In this document: piece by piece, positions 10,729 to 19,952 of the stretch | How positions within the stretch are numbered: position 1 is the stretch's first letter | Layout of the letters: each line of letters begins with the position of its first letter | Assembly: GCA_945865485.1 (NCBI GenBank) | Contig: CAMBEC010000007.1 | Location: forward strand, 23,276-87,275 | Length of the DNA stretch: 64,000 nt | Reading direction: 5' to 3' | Origin: Rickettsia typhi | Lineage (GTDB): Bacteria > Pseudomonadota > Alphaproteobacteria > Rickettsiales > Rickettsiaceae | Program-made: the position numbers and the translations under genes | The notes under the pieces: model-generated | Told to the model about the DNA's origin: nothing | Database searches by the model: none | Seen by the model: only the letters and a program-made list of their open reading frames with translations

Positions 10729-11097
10729 TTATCCTGTCTTCTCAAAATATAATCCCTCTAGATTGTGATTATTTGGATCGATAATAAAGCAAGCATAATA
10801 ACCCGGGAAATATTCTCTATACCCAGGTTTTCCATTATCTGTAGCATTTAATTTAATGGCTTTGTGATAAAAAGCCTCGACTTCTGCATTTGAATTACAT
10901 TCAAATGCTATATGCACTGGTGATGAGGCTGGTTTATCAGCATAAATTTCAAAAAACGGTACGCCATTCTTGCCGTAAGCAATACAAAGATCATTGCTAA
11001 ATATTATACTCCAGCCTATGACTTCTAGCAATGGAGTGTAAAATTTTTCACTGTCTTTTATATTCTTTACGTAAACTCCAATGTGTGAAATCATCAT
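10729..11097 (-). CDS. VOC (glyoxalase/bleomycin resistance) family protein
   Basis: A 122-residue single vicinal-oxygen-chelate domain built of two beta-alpha-beta-beta-beta units. HIGVYVKNIKDSEKFY at the N-terminus and the HIAFE and NNHNLEG segments give the expected His and Glu metal ligands. Family members include glyoxalase I-like enzymes, dioxygenases and resistance proteins, so the substrate cannot be named. Either of the first two methionines could be the start. It lies between two intergenic gaps of nearly 300 bp or more and appears to be its own unit. Confidence 0.75.
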   Translation of the reverse strand: MMISHIGVYVKNIKDSEKFYTPLLEVIGWSIIFSNDLCIAYGKNGVPFFEIYADKPASSPVHIAFECNSNAEVEAFYHKAIKLNATDNGKPGYREYFPGYYACFIIDPNNHNLEGLYFEKTG

Positions 11098-11418
11098 TTA
11101 CCTCTTTAGCTTTCTAATCATCCAAATGTCTTCAGCCTATAGTACTAAATACAGCGCTATAATGTCAACTTTCAGTTAAAACTCAATTACTACCGGCTGA
11201 AGCCGGATAGTAATTGAGAATCTCTTTATTAGTTTCTATGACGTAGCCAGCATGGTTTTTAGTTGATAAAGATACACCAAGTACAGCTGAATTAATATTT
11301 TCTAATAACACTAATTACATTTAAATAAACGAACCATTGATTTGATATAATATTAAGAATTTTTCTAACGTTTGTGTATAAATTATCTGGGTTATAAATA
11401 TGGTTTGAATTTTTAATA
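11098..11418. other. Intergenic region of 321 bp holding a long hairpin
   Basis: No credible reading frame is seen in this gap between two minus-strand genes. It holds the strong inverted repeat listed at 11182-11218. The remainder is AT-rich with short A/T runs, and could carry the promoter for the VOC gene on the minus strand, but no convincing -35/-10 pair was found. Confidence 0.6.
11182..11218. repeat. Near-perfect hairpin, 16-bp arms with TGAA loop
   Basis: The left arm CTCAATTACTACCGGC (11182-11197) pairs with GCCGG plus TAGTAATTGAG (11202-11206 and 11208-11218), with one unpaired A at 11207 and a TGAA loop at 11198-11201. On the minus strand the right side is followed by TTTT, so it could act as a weak intrinsic terminator for the methyltransferase unit that ends at 11419, about 200 bp upstream in that direction. 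It could instead be an interspersed palindromic element. Confidence 0.7.
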
Positions 11419-12186
11419 TTAAAGCGTGTCAGTCGGATTAAAGTGCTCTTTCAGTAGTTTTATGCTTCGTTTTGTTCTAGTCGAAATAAAACTTATTAAA
11501 TTCACGTAGTCTGTAAATGGCTTGTCCTGAGTGATTTTAAGTTCTCCGTACATCTTTTTTGTTATAGAGTAAGAAATCCCGTCTTTAAGGCTGTTTGACT
11601 CACCAGCAGCTTTTACTGCTTTCATAAGTGATAAAGGGTTCTGATATTCAAGTTCAAGAGATTCCATGTCGATAATATTCTCTGTAAAGTTAGCTTGTCC
11701 TAGCAAGGGCGTCATATGCTCAAACTGAATAAAGGGTGAAATATGGGGAACATGCAATCCTGAAGTTTGAGACTCGAGATCTACTAATTTTCGGCGTAAA
11801 TTGGACAACGTACCCCCCCCGGGAAAATTACAAATAAAGATTCCATTAGGTTCAAGAATTTCAGATACCTGTTTTAAAAAACCCTGAACATTTGATATCC
11901 AGTGCAAGCCAAAAGGGAAAACTATCAAATCAAATTTTTGTTGAATCAACTTTATTTGCTGGGTTAATTCAATGATAGCTAGTTTATGATCGGGATATTT
12001 TTGAGTCAAAGTTTTGACAAATAAGTCTTCAAGAAGTGGGTTAATTAGTAATATATTATTAAATTTGCGGTCTACAGGTTCAAGACGATCTAGCAAATCT
12101 TCGCATATAAATTTATGAAAAGGTGATTTGTATAAGTTTTTTCTAGATTTTTCACGGTTACGTTCTATCGTGCGCGTGCTAAACAT
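11419..12186 (-). CDS. SAM-dependent methyltransferase-like protein, BioC/NDUFAF5-type
   Basis: A 255-residue protein resembling the alphaproteobacterial relatives of mitochondrial NDUFAF5 and of BioC. The N-terminus, RNREKSRKNL followed by ICEDLLDRLEPV, matches that group, and the LDLIVFPFGLHWISNVQGFL-like segment (FDLIVFPFGLHWISN) is the usual post-motif region with LEPNGIFICNFPGGGTL after it. The SAM-binding glycine motif is poor (NNILLINPLLED), so binding may be altered. NDUFAF5 modifies complex I in mitochondria; a role in complex I assembly here is only inference. It lies 5 bp from the upstream transglycosylase gene on the same strand. Confidence 0.72.
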   Translation of the reverse strand: MFSTRTIERNREKSRKNLYKSPFHKFICEDLLDRLEPVDRKFNNILLINPLLEDLFVKTLTQKYPDHKLAIIELTQQIKLIQQKFDLIVFPFGLHWISNVQGFLKQVSEILEPNGIFICNFPGGGTLSNLRRKLVDLESQTSGLHVPHISPFIQFEHMTPLLGQANFTENIIDMESLELEYQNPLSLMKAVKAAGESNSLKDGISYSITKKMYGELKITQDKPFTDYVNLISFISTRTKRSIKLLKEHFNPTDTL

Positions 12187-12191
12187 GGCTA

Positions 12192-12911
12192 TTATTGAAC
12201 TTTGCGGAACAAATCGCTATTTTTGATTCTGCCAACTCTCACTTCAACTTTACTCATACCAAGATATTTCGACCTCATATTTCTATTTTTACTATTAGTA
12301 GAATTAGGTGATTCTCGGTATTCTTTACCGTATGCGTAGCGATTAAGGTCTTGTTTATAAGTTACCATCTTATTGTTTATTTTATTAACACTAGCCTGAT
12401 AAGTACTAGCCCTGTCATAAGTGCTTGAATGGTAATGACCTACCGCTTTATTCCAATTTCCAAGTCTAGAATAATGTTCTCTTAATAACTGAGCTGCATA
12501 AGCTATATTTCTTCTTGGTGAAAATGCTTGATCAAGAGATGTAAAAGCATCTGGGTGATATTTTAAATTAATCTGCATACAACCAACGTCGATGCTTTCT
12601 TTACCAGCTGTCATTTGATCTTTCACAAATCTTATAGCATCTCGTTTTGTTTTAAAATGAAATCCTTTGCCTTCAACATTTATTGTCCAAGGCCAAACGA
12701 CACCGATCTTGTGCCGGGAGTGAGGTTTCCTAGTTTCTTGTAAAGAAATTGAATGCAAGATATCTTTTGGTAAATTATATCGATTTTCAAAATAAGAAAA
12801 CATGCTAGAACATTTCTTTGACTCTAGTATTTCACGGTCTACTGCTGCAAACGCTTGAATTGAACTGAGAATAAGAGATATAAGTATAAAAACCTTTATC
12901 TTTTGCTTCAT
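12192..12911 (-). CDS. Lytic transglycosylase, SLT domain, secreted
   Basis: A 239-residue protein with a clear Sec signal peptide (basic MKQKIK, hydrophobic core, cleavage probably after QAFA at about 19-22). The SLT catalytic glutamate is likely Glu59 in SLQETRKP, followed by the GVVWPWTIN and GCMQINLKYHP blocks found in transglycosylases of secretion systems and cell-wall turnover, then RRNIAYAAQLLREHY. Such enzymes cleave peptidoglycan glycan strands with formation of anhydro-muramic ends. It could serve T4SS passage through the wall (a VirB1 role), but it is far from the virB genes, so this is inference. Confidence 0.85.
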   Translation of the reverse strand: MKQKIKVFILISLILSSIQAFAAVDREILESKKCSSMFSYFENRYNLPKDILHSISLQETRKPHSRHKIGVVWPWTINVEGKGFHFKTKRDAIRFVKDQMTAGKESIDVGCMQINLKYHPDAFTSLDQAFSPRRNIAYAAQLLREHYSRLGNWNKAVGHYHSSTYDRASTYQASVNKINNKMVTYKQDLNRYAYGKEYRESPNSTNSKNRNMRSKYLGMSKVEVRVGRIKNSDLFRKVQ

Positions 12912-13025
12912 TATAATTACGAAATAAATTTATCAACAAGCATGAATATTATAGTATGGCGAATACAAATTTGCAACTAATATAGTCATTTATGCTAATT
13001 CAATCTAAATGATTATATACCTCAA

Positions 13026-13301
13026 GTGAAAGAAATATTCGATAGCATTCAGTCAAGAAAGCAAAAAAAGATTCTGCTAAAAGTTAGAGCTGGAGCAAAA
13101 CAAAGTTCTGTAGATGGTTGGATAATTATTAATGATAAAGAATATTTAAAACTATCTATTAAGTCTCCTCCTGAAAAAGGCAAGGCAAATAAGGAAATCA
13201 TAGAATACTTAGCAGAAGAATTGGCAATCCCAAAATCGGATATAGAAATTACTTCTGGTAAAACATCTCAGTTTAAAGTTGTCAATCTAGTTTTTCGATG
13301 A
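13026..13301 (+). CDS. DUF167 (YggU) family protein
   Basis: A 91-residue protein beginning at GTG. It has the DUF167 pattern: KVRAGAKQSSVDGW near the start, LKLSIKSPPEKGKANKEIIEYLAE in the middle (core KSPPEKGKANKE), and SDIEITSGKTSQFKVV at the end. The family is small, widespread and without an established function. The gene lies alone, divergent from the transglycosylase and 4 bp from the convergent lipoprotein gene. Confidence 0.85.
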   Translation: MKEIFDSIQSRKQKKILLKVRAGAKQSSVDGWIIINDKEYLKLSIKSPPEKGKANKEIIEYLAEELAIPKSDIEITSGKTSQFKVVNLVFR

Positions 13302-13305
13302 ATTC

Positions 13306-13821
13306 TTAGAAGGCATAGGAAGCGTTATAGGGTGGGAATGACATAATATTATTACGATATAATGGGTCTTGTTTTCTGGCATTATTCTCAATAATGTCTT
13401 TTGTTTTATTTATTTTTCTATGGAAATTTTCTTCTTTTTGTTCATGCCTTGATTTTTTATGCTCAAAAATTTTTGCGCTCTCAAAATTTTTTATTTTTGT
13501 ATCCAGTTTTCTAGCATTATTGTCATTCTCAATAATGTCTTTTGTTTTATTTGGATTACCTGAGAAGTTATCTTTCTGGGATACATATCTTAATTTTTTG
13601 TTCTCAGGGATTTTTATGCTTCCAAAATTTTCCATTTGTATGCCAAGTTTTTTAGCGTTATTGTTATTGTCAGTGACATCTTTTGTTCTATTTGTTTTTA
13701 TATGGAAGTTTTCTTCTTGCTGTTCATGTGTTGATTTCTTGTTTTCAAAATTTTCTATTTTTATACCAGTACAAGCAGAAAGTGCGGCAGAACAAACTAT
13801 AACCGTCATCAAACTTTTCAT
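13306..13821 (-). CDS. Putative lipoprotein with three tandem ~47-residue repeats
   Basis: A 171-residue protein of unknown function. The N-terminus MKSLMTVIVCSAALSACTG carries a lipobox (LSAC), so it should be lipidated on Cys17. Residues ~21-155 are three tandem, charged, Asn/Lys/Glu-rich repeats each holding an ENF segment, a KK(S/L)R-like segment, a (D/E)NF segment and NKTKD(I/V) followed by NNA(R/K)K. At DNA level similar blocks recur at 13390, 13531 and 13672, a 141-bp period. The tail (PLYRNNIMSFPPYNASYAF) is unrelated. Repeat-number variation between strains would be expected. A long antisense frame over the repeats is a shadow. Confidence 0.7.
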   Translation of the reverse strand: MKSLMTVIVCSAALSACTGIKIENFENKKSTHEQQEENFHIKTNRTKDVTDNNNNAKKLGIQMENFGSIKIPENKKLRYVSQKDNFSGNPNKTKDIIENDNNARKLDTKIKNFESAKIFEHKKSRHEQKEENFHRKINKTKDIIENNARKQDPLYRNNIMSFPPYNASYAF

Positions 13822-13932
13822 AATTTTTTCGTAACCATGTTATTATTTTTTTATTAAATTCAACTCGAACTATTTAAAAATTGTACTATAAGCACTATAT
13901 GACTTCAAATAATATGTTTAATTGAGGATATC

Positions 13933-15804
13933 ATGACTCTGGAAAAAAGAAAATTCGACGCTGAGATTGGTAAAGTTTTAAACTTAATGATCCATTCTCT
14001 TTATACAAATAAAGAGATTTTTATGCGTGAGCTTATTTCTAATAGCTCGGATGCTTGCGATAAGCTCAGGTATTTAAGTCAAACAGATAATAATCTTCTT
14101 GATGGTAATAGTGATTTCAAAATTGTAGTTTCAATAGATAAGGAAGCAAGAACTATTACTGTTCGAGATACAGGGATAGGTATGAATCGTGATGATTTAA
14201 ACGAGAACTTGGGCACCATAGCAAGGTCGGGAACACAACGTTTTATTGATCAACTTTCAGGAGACAATAAAACGGATAGCCACTTGATAGGGCAATTTGG
14301 TGTTGGTTTTTATTCATCCTTTATGATTGCTGATCAAATTACCGTTACCTCCAGAAAAGCTGGAGAAGATAAAGTCTATACGTGGCATTCTGATGGGCAG
14401 GGAGAATACACTGTCTCAGATACAGATAGAGAATTTACAAGGGGTACAGAAGTGGTGCTACACGTAAAAGCTGACGAAGAAAGTTTTGTTGATCATTTTA
14501 GAATTAAACACATAATTAAAAGCTACTCTGACCACATTGCCGTCCCGATTTATTTTGTTGATCAAAATGGTCATGAAAACCAAGTTAATTCTTCATCAGC
14601 AATCTGGACTAGGTCTAAGTCCGAGATATCAGATGAACAATACAAGGAATTTTACAAAAGTGTTTCCCACGCGCCTGACGATCCTTGGCTTACTATTCAC
14701 AATCGTAATGAAGGGGTAGTTGACTTTACTAATTTATTATTTATACCAAGTTCAAAAACTTTTGATTTATTTCATCCAGACCGTAAATGTCGTGTAAAGC
14801 TTTATATTAAACGTGTGTTTATTGGAGATGAAAACATAGATCTGATTCCTCAGTATTTAAGATTTTTACGAGGCGTGGTTGACTCGGATGATTTACCACT
14901 TAACGTTAGTCGCGAAACGTTGCAGCATAACGCAACAATAGATAAGATAAAAAAATCTATTACCAAAAAGGTGTTATCGGAGCTAAAAAAACAAAAAGAA
15001 ACTAACTTCGATAAGTACCAAGAATTTTGGAATAACTTCGGTGGTGCCTTGAAAGAAGGGTTGTGCGAAGTAACTAGTGATCATGAAAAACTTTTGGAAG
15101 TGTGCATTTTTAGAAGCGCATTGCATGATAAGATGATAAGTCTGGATGACTACCTTGCTTCTTGCGAGGGTGAAGACAAAACTATTTATTATTTAAGCGG
15201 TGATAATCCAGAAAAACTACGTAATAACCCACAAATTGAAGGGTTCTTAAGTAAAAATATTGACGTTCTTTTGTTTACAGATACTGTCGATGATTTTTGG
15301 GTAAATGTTAATGGTCAATATAAAGAAGTTGAGATAAAATCAGTTACTAGAAGCGACATTGATCTTAGTAACTCAGCCGGTGCTAGCCAAGAACAAGCGT
15401 CTGAGAAGTCTATAGAAGAAGATCATGTCGCTCTTGTTAAATACTTTAAAGAGTCATTGGGTAATCTTGTAAAGGATGTCACAATTTCCAAAAAACTAGC
15501 ATCCAGCCCTGCATGTTTAGCGGTGGCTGATGGATCCATGGATATACGTATGGAAAGATATTTAATTGAGCAAAAACAACTCGGCTCAGCAAGCGCTAAG
15601 ATTTTGGAAATCAACCCTAATCACCATATTATCAAAAAAATTAGCCAAGAGATTGATGATAAGGATAAGGAGAGGCAAAATAAAAACCAAGAACTTGTTC
15701 ACTTGCTTTACGACCAGGCTTGTATTATTGAAGGTGAGCCAGTTTATGATGTTAGTGCTTTTTCCAAGCGATTTAATAGTTTGCTTGAAAAAGCAGAGCT
15801 ATAG
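13933..15804 (+). CDS. htpG: Chaperone HtpG (Hsp90)
   Basis: A 623-residue bacterial Hsp90, the normal length. The GHKL ATPase motifs are present: [15 protein letters not shown] with Glu33, Asn37 and Asp40, DTGIGM, and [15 protein letters not shown]. The middle domain has [20 protein letters not shown] with the catalytic arginine, and the C-terminal dimerisation part ends at residue 623. It acts as an ATP-driven dimeric chaperone in the cytoplasm. A GAGG ribosome site (13924-13927) precedes the ATG. No sigma-32-like promoter was convincing in the 111 bp upstream. Confidence 0.97.
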   Translation: MTLEKRKFDAEIGKVLNLMIHSLYTNKEIFMRELISNSSDACDKLRYLSQTDNNLLDGNSDFKIVVSIDKEARTITVRDTGIGMNRDDLNENLGTIARSGTQRFIDQLSGDNKTDSHLIGQFGVGFYSSFMIADQITVTSRKAGEDKVYTWHSDGQGEYTVSDTDREFTRGTEVVLHVKADEESFVDHFRIKHIIKSYSDHIAVPIYFVDQNGHENQVNSSSAIWTRSKSEISDEQYKEFYKSVSHAPDDPWLTIHNRNEGVVDFTNLLFIPSSKTFDLFHPDRKCRVKLYIKRVFIGDENIDLIPQYLRFLRGVVDSDDLPLNVSRETLQHNATIDKIKKSITKKVLSELKKQKETNFDKYQEFWNNFGGALKEGLCEVTSDHEKLLEVCIFRSALHDKMISLDDYLASCEGEDKTIYYLSGDNPEKLRNNPQIEGFLSKNIDVLLFTDTVDDFWVNVNGQYKEVEIKSVTRSDIDLSNSAGASQEQASEKSIEEDHVALVKYFKESLGNLVKDVTISKKLASSPACLAVADGSMDIRMERYLIEQKQLGSASAKILEINPNHHIIKKISQEIDDKDKERQNKNQELVHLLYDQACIIEGEPVYDVSAFSKRFNSLLEKAEL

Positions 15805-15978
15805 TAATTTAACCATTTCGTGATCGGTTGAGGATAAAGAATACAAGCTATTTTGTACTTTTTTATTGTAGAAATACAAAAAAAGTATGTTTTTGGATAA
15901 AAATTGCCTAGAATTGCTTTCGTCTCCTAATTTAAGCGGATGTTTTTCTTAAAAACGATATAAACGAAGTACTAATTT

Positions 15979-16482
15979 ATGGCGAATAAACTAATAGGAA
16001 TATACCCAGGAACTTTTGATCCAATTACAAACGGACACGCGGATATCATCTCTCGAGCAAGCAGAATTTGTGATGAGTTAATCTTGGCAATATCATCTTC
16101 AGTATCTAAAGAACCAATGTTTTCAATAGAAGAAAGATGTCAGATGGCAACTCTTTACCTAGAAAAATATGGAATAGCTTCGAACGTTAAGGTAATGAAC
16201 TTTGATGGCTTGCTAGTAAACTTTGCAAGTAAAGTAGGTGCTCATTTCATTATCAGAGGACTTAGAGCCGTATCAGATTTTGAATATGAGTTTCAAATGG
16301 CTTGTATGAATTCAAGATTGGACGAAAGGATAGAAACTATTTTTCTTCCAGCATCTGAGAAGAACCAATTTATCTCTTCTAAATTGGTAAAAGAAATAGT
16401 AAGTTTAGGAGGTGATATTTCAGCTTTTGTAATACCAGAAATCAAAGATAGATTAATTAAGTATTATCAGAGTAAGTCCTAG
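15979..16482 (+). CDS. coaD: Pantetheine-phosphate adenylyltransferase
   Basis: A 167-residue nucleotidyltransferase that turns 4'-phosphopantetheine and ATP into dephospho-CoA, the penultimate step of CoA synthesis. The family motif GTFDPITNGH lies at 11-20 (T/HXGH type), the RGLRAVSDFEYEFQMA block follows at about 89-104, and ISSKLVKEI is the C-terminal nucleotide-binding motif. Length is standard (about 160). The alanine racemase gene starts 2 bp after its stop, so the two are probably cotranscribed. No other CoA gene is in the window. Confidence 0.95.
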   Translation: MANKLIGIYPGTFDPITNGHADIISRASRICDELILAISSSVSKEPMFSIEERCQMATLYLEKYGIASNVKVMNFDGLLVNFASKVGAHFIIRGLRAVSDFEYEFQMACMNSRLDERIETIFLPASEKNQFISSKLVKEIVSLGGDISAFVIPEIKDRLIKYYQSKS

Positions 16483-16484
16483 AT

Positions 16485-17573
16485 ATGATAAGTTCAAAAT
16501 GTAATCTGCAAATAAGACTAGATGTAGTAGAAGAGAATTATCGTGCTCTAAGCATGTTATGTCCTAATTCTGAAACTGGAGCTGTGGTAAAGGCTAATTG
16601 CTATGGTCTTGGTATGAAGCAAATTTCTCCGGTTTTGAAGAAATCCGGTTGCAAGCATTTTTTTGTAGCCAATATCGAAGAAGGAGTGAGTTTAAGAAAA
16701 ATACTAGGGGCTGATATAAATATCTTCGTTTTGAATGGGGTGTTCTCTGGTGAAACTAAAGCGTTTAAAGAACATGGTCTAGTGCCAATTTTAAATCATT
16801 TTGCTCAAATTAGGGTTTGGCAAGAATTTGCCTTTAAACTTCATCAACCTTTACCTTGTTTTATTCATTTTGATACAGGAATGAATAGGTTAGGAATGCC
16901 TGAATCAGAGTCTATTAATCTAGTGCAAGAAGATACTGCAGGGCTTGATGTATTATGCGTTATGAGCCAGTTGGTAAGCGGGGAAGAGTCAGATAATTTG
17001 TACAATAAAAAACAGCTAGAAAAATTTACTAAATTAGCTAGCAAATTTCCTGATGCTAAAAGAAGTTTGGCAAATTCAAGTGGTATTTTTTTAGGTCTTG
17101 ATTACCAATTTGACCTAGTAAGGCCTGGTGCAGCTCTATATGGTATCAATCCAACTAATGAATCGGCTATAAAAAACCCAGTTCAATTATTTGCGCCTAT
17201 TATACAAATGCATCAGTTACCATCGGGTGAATCTGTTGGGTATAACAGTACCTATACTAATTCTACTATAGAAAGTTGCTCAATTGCCACTATTCCGATT
17301 GGTTATGCGGACGGATTTTCCCGTCATTTAAGTAACAAATTTACTGTTTACATAAATGGTCATAAAGCGCCTATAATTGGCAGAGTTTCAATGGATCTAG
17401 TAAGTATTGATGTCTCCTTAGTGCCGGCAGAAGAGGTGTTTCTTGGACAAAGAGTGGAGGTAATTGGTGATAATTGCACTCCTGATAAAATAGCGCAGGT
17501 CGCTCAAACAAATGCTCATGAAATTTTAACGGGGCTTGGCGATCGCTTTGATAGAATATATACTTATAAATAA
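16485..17573 (+). CDS. alr: Alanine racemase
   Basis: A 362-residue fold-type III PLP enzyme interconverting L- and D-alanine for peptidoglycan. The PLP lysine is Lys36 in VVKANCYGLG, the HFDTGMNRLG segment carries the conserved Arg, and the second-half catalytic tyrosine is in VGYNSTYT (the VSYGxTYT motif of the family). PIGYADGFSR and MDLVSIDVS are also typical. Length is normal (about 360). It lies directly behind coaD and 36 bp ahead of the mlaE-like gene; together with the transglycosylase and PgeF genes it indicates that the cell makes peptidoglycan. Confidence 0.95.
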   Translation: MISSKCNLQIRLDVVEENYRALSMLCPNSETGAVVKANCYGLGMKQISPVLKKSGCKHFFVANIEEGVSLRKILGADINIFVLNGVFSGETKAFKEHGLVPILNHFAQIRVWQEFAFKLHQPLPCFIHFDTGMNRLGMPESESINLVQEDTAGLDVLCVMSQLVSGEESDNLYNKKQLEKFTKLASKFPDAKRSLANSSGIFLGLDYQFDLVRPGAALYGINPTNESAIKNPVQLFAPIIQMHQLPSGESVGYNSTYTNSTIESCSIATIPIGYADGFSRHLSNKFTVYINGHKAPIIGRVSMDLVSIDVSLVPAEEVFLGQRVEVIGDNCTPDKIAQVAQTNAHEILTGLGDRFDRIYTYK

Positions 17574-17609
17574 ACTGTTTTTAAAAAATATTATTAATAA
17601 AATGTCAAT

Positions 17610-18383
17610 ATGTTAGCATTAGTTCAGCAATTAGGTAGTAAATCAATCGATTTTACTCGTTCGATCGGAGTTCTTTCTATATTCATAGCCAGAACTTTTG
17701 TTGGGTTTGCAAAAAGACCTTTTTATATAGGTTTAATAGCAAAGCAGCTAATAATTATCGGATATTATTCACTGCCAGTTGTTGCCATGACCGCCTTCTT
17801 TTCCGGCGCTGTACTTGCGTTGCAAAGCTATACGGGGTTTTCGCGATTTTCAGCAGAAAGTTCTATTGCAACGGTTGTTGTTTTGTCAATTACAAGGGAG
17901 CTTGGTCCAGTATTGGCTGGACTGATGGTTGCAGGAAGGGTAGGAGCATCTATTGCTGCTGAAATTGGAACTATGAGGGTAACAGAGCAAATTGATGCAT
18001 TATTTACCTTATCTACTGACCCAATAAAATATCTTGTTGGACCTAGAGTTATTGCTGCTATTATTACTTTACCATGCTTAGTGCTGGTTGGGGATATTAT
18101 AGGTGTTATGGGTGGTTATCTCATTAGCACGTATAAACTTGGATTTAACAGTACAAGCTATATTATCAACACAGTAGAATACTTGGAATCAATGGATGTT
18201 ATTTCTGGTTTGGTGAAGGCTGCTGCATTTGGCTTTATTATAGCTATTATGAGCTGTTATCATGGGTATTTTTCTGGTAAAGGAGCAAAAGGGGTCGGTG
18301 CAGCTACTACTTCAGCAGTTGCTAGCTCCTCAATTCTTATTCTTATAAGCAACTATTTAATTACAGAATTATTTTTTAATTGA
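17610..18383 (+). CDS. mlaE: MlaE-family ABC transporter permease
   Basis: A 257-residue inner-membrane protein of the MlaE/TtgB permease family, with about five hydrophobic segments and the conserved TRELGPVLAGLMVAGRVGASIAAE region (core ELGPVLAGLMVAGRVGA) and EQIDAL motif. Family knowledge: with MlaF and the MCE protein MlaD it moves phospholipids between inner and outer membranes. The start is an ATG 36 bp after alr; its stop overlaps the mlaF start by 4 bp (ATGA), so the two are translationally coupled. No MlaD gene follows in the window. Confidence 0.92.
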   Translation: MLALVQQLGSKSIDFTRSIGVLSIFIARTFVGFAKRPFYIGLIAKQLIIIGYYSLPVVAMTAFFSGAVLALQSYTGFSRFSAESSIATVVVLSITRELGPVLAGLMVAGRVGASIAAEIGTMRVTEQIDALFTLSTDPIKYLVGPRVIAAIITLPCLVLVGDIIGVMGGYLISTYKLGFNSTSYIINTVEYLESMDVISGLVKAAAFGFIIAIMSCYHGYFSGKGAKGVGAATTSAVASSSILILISNYLITELFFN

Positions 18384-19150
18384 TGAACGAAGAACTAAAA
18401 TTCAAAATAAGGTCACTGAATAAAACATTTGGAAATAACCATGTGCTTAAAGGTATTGATCTCGATGTGGTAAAAGGTAGCTCTCTGATAATTCTTGGTG
18501 GATCCGGTTCTGGTAAATCGGTTCTGATTAAGTTAATGGTTGGGCTATTAACAGCGGATTCTGGTAGTATTCTGTACGAGGGCAATGAGTCAATTGGTAT
18601 GCCTTATAAAGATCGATTGAAGATGCTGGAAAATTGTGGTTATTTGTTTCAAGCGGGAGCTTTGTTTGATTCACTTACTGTTCAACAAAATATTACATTT
18701 TTTGCTGAAAAATTACATTCACTTACTAAAAAAGATATTAGAGAATTAGCCAGTAAAAAATTACAATCAGTTGGTTTGTCCAATAAAATATTGGACCTTT
18801 ACCCATCTGAGTTGTCAGGGGGGATGCAAAAAAGAGTTTCATTGGCAAGAGCTGTTTGTGTTGACCCAAAAGTAATATTTTTTGATGAGCCAACAACAGG
18901 TTTAGACCCGATAATGTCTAACGTTATAAATGACTTAATAGTTAAGGTTAGGGATGAGCTTGGTGCCACGACCGTTACTATTACCCACGATATGCAAAGC
19001 GCAAGGAAGATTGGTAAAGAGGTCGCCTTTTTGTTTGAAGGTAGGATTGTTTGGTCAGGTAAAATGAGCGAGATTGATAGTACAGATAATGACAACCTGC
19101 GCCAATTTATTACTGGAGAAATCGCAAAGTCTAATCTTGTGGAAGCGTAA
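18380..19150 (+). CDS. mlaF: MlaF-family ABC transporter ATP-binding protein
   Basis: A 256-residue ABC ATPase. Walker A is GGSGSGKSV at 40-48, the Q-loop is in YLFQAGALFDSLTV, the ABC signature is LSGGMQKRVSLARA, and Walker B is VIFFDEPTTGLDP, then the H-loop in TITHDM. The FQ(A)GALFDSLTV stretch is typical of MlaF/Ttg2A. It powers the permease encoded immediately upstream. The start overlaps the mlaE stop by 4 bp; a second Met follows the first directly. Confidence 0.94.
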   Translation: MMNEELKFKIRSLNKTFGNNHVLKGIDLDVVKGSSLIILGGSGSGKSVLIKLMVGLLTADSGSILYEGNESIGMPYKDRLKMLENCGYLFQAGALFDSLTVQQNITFFAEKLHSLTKKDIRELASKKLQSVGLSNKILDLYPSELSGGMQKRVSLARAVCVDPKVIFFDEPTTGLDPIMSNVINDLIVKVRDELGATTVTITHDMQSARKIGKEVAFLFEGRIVWSGKMSEIDSTDNDNLRQFITGEIAKSNLVEA

Positions 19151-19189
19151 AATATTTAGTTGTATTTTTGAAAAATGGCTAAATTATTA

Positions 19190-19217
19190 TTGACTTGAGT
19201 TGAATTAGATATATACT
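19190..19217 (+). promoter_or_regulatory. Sigma-70-type promoter ahead of rplU
   Basis: TTGACT at 19190-19195, a 16-bp spacer, and TATACT at 19212-19217, with transcription expected near 19224, about 35 bp before the rplU start. It is one of the best-matched promoter-like pairs in the window and sits correctly in the 108-bp gap between mlaF and rplU. Confidence 0.65.
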
Positions 19218-19258
19218 GCATAGCGATTATTTTAATCTTTACGTGAGAATTTGCCGAT

Positions 19259-19576
19259 ATGTTTGCAGTTGTAAAAACAGGTGGTAAGCAATATAAAGTT
19301 GCAAAAAATAGCATAATTAAAGTCGAAAAAATTGAAGGTATCCCTGGTAGCAAGATTGAGCTTGACCAGATCCTGATGCTTGGTGAGTCCTCTAAAGCGT
19401 CATTCATAGGTACCCCAATAGTTAAGGGTGCAAGCGTGACAGCAGAGATTATTAGCCAGTTTAGAGACGACAAGATCATTATTTTCAAAAAGAAAAGACG
19501 CCAACATTATCGTCGTAAAAATGGTCACAGGCAGTCTCTTACTGAGTTGAAAATATTAGATATAGTAAAAAAATAA
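19259..19576 (+). CDS. rplU: 50S ribosomal protein L21
   Basis: A 105-residue L21 (E. coli 103). [14 protein letters not shown] at the start, [12 protein letters not shown] and [19 protein letters not shown] near the end (core [16 protein letters not shown]) are family signatures. It binds 23S rRNA with L20. It forms the usual rplU-rpmA pair, 11 bp ahead of rpmA, behind its own promoter (19190-19217) and before a strong terminator (19860-19889). Confidence 0.97.
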   Translation: MFAVVKTGGKQYKVAKNSIIKVEKIEGIPGSKIELDQILMLGESSKASFIGTPIVKGASVTAEIISQFRDDKIIIFKKKRRQHYRRKNGHRQSLTELKILDIVKK

Positions 19577-19587
19577 GGTAGGAAAAA

Positions 19588-19833
19588 ATGGCAACCAAAA
19601 AAGCTGGTGGTAGTTCCAAAAATGGTCGTGACTCGGCTGGTCGAAGGCTTGGTGCAAAAAAAGGTGATGGTCAGCCAGTAATTTCTGGTAATATCATTGT
19701 TCGCCAACGTGGTACAAAAATTCGTGCTGGAAAAAATGTAGGGATGGGTAAAGATCATACTTTATTTGCTACAATGGCAGGCAAGGTCGAATTTGTTACA
19801 AAGAAAAATTTTAAACTGGTAAATGTTATCTAG
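19588..19833 (+). CDS. rpmA: 50S ribosomal protein L27
   Basis: An 81-residue L27 (E. coli 85). It begins [16 protein letters not shown], so the mature start directly follows Met and there is no cleaved N-terminal extension. [11 protein letters not shown] and [17 protein letters not shown] blocks ([14 protein letters not shown]) follow. The flexible N-terminal tail reaches toward the peptidyl transferase centre. AGGTAGGAA gives a good ribosome site ahead of the ATG. Confidence 0.97.
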   Translation: MATKKAGGSSKNGRDSAGRRLGAKKGDGQPVISGNIIVRQRGTKIRAGKNVGMGKDHTLFATMAGKVEFVTKKNFKLVNVI

Positions 19834-19859
19834 TAATGTTATTACCAAAGTTATATTAA

Positions 19860-19889
19860 ATAAAAAGGCGCTTTTTAGCGCCTTTTTAT
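19860..19889 (+). terminator. Intrinsic terminator after rpmA
   Basis: A perfect 12-bp stem: 19860-19871 (ATAAAAAGGCGC) pairs with 19878-19889 (GCGCCTTTTTAT) around a TTTTTA loop, with the T-run inside the 3' arm. It lies 27 bp after the rpmA stop and closes the rplU-rpmA unit. The A-run on the 5' side would let it work in both directions. Confidence 0.88.
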
Positions 19890-19952
19890 TTATCGCCCTT
19901 TTTAGTTTGCTGCAATTAGTAGAGTTAGCTGGATCGTAGATGGAGGCCAGGT

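Noticed and set aside
13394..13834. 146-codon plus-strand frame with Phe/Cys/Ser-rich repeats
   Set aside because: Antisense to the repeat lipoprotein; the repeat structure keeps it open. The minus-strand frame has a lipobox and normal start.
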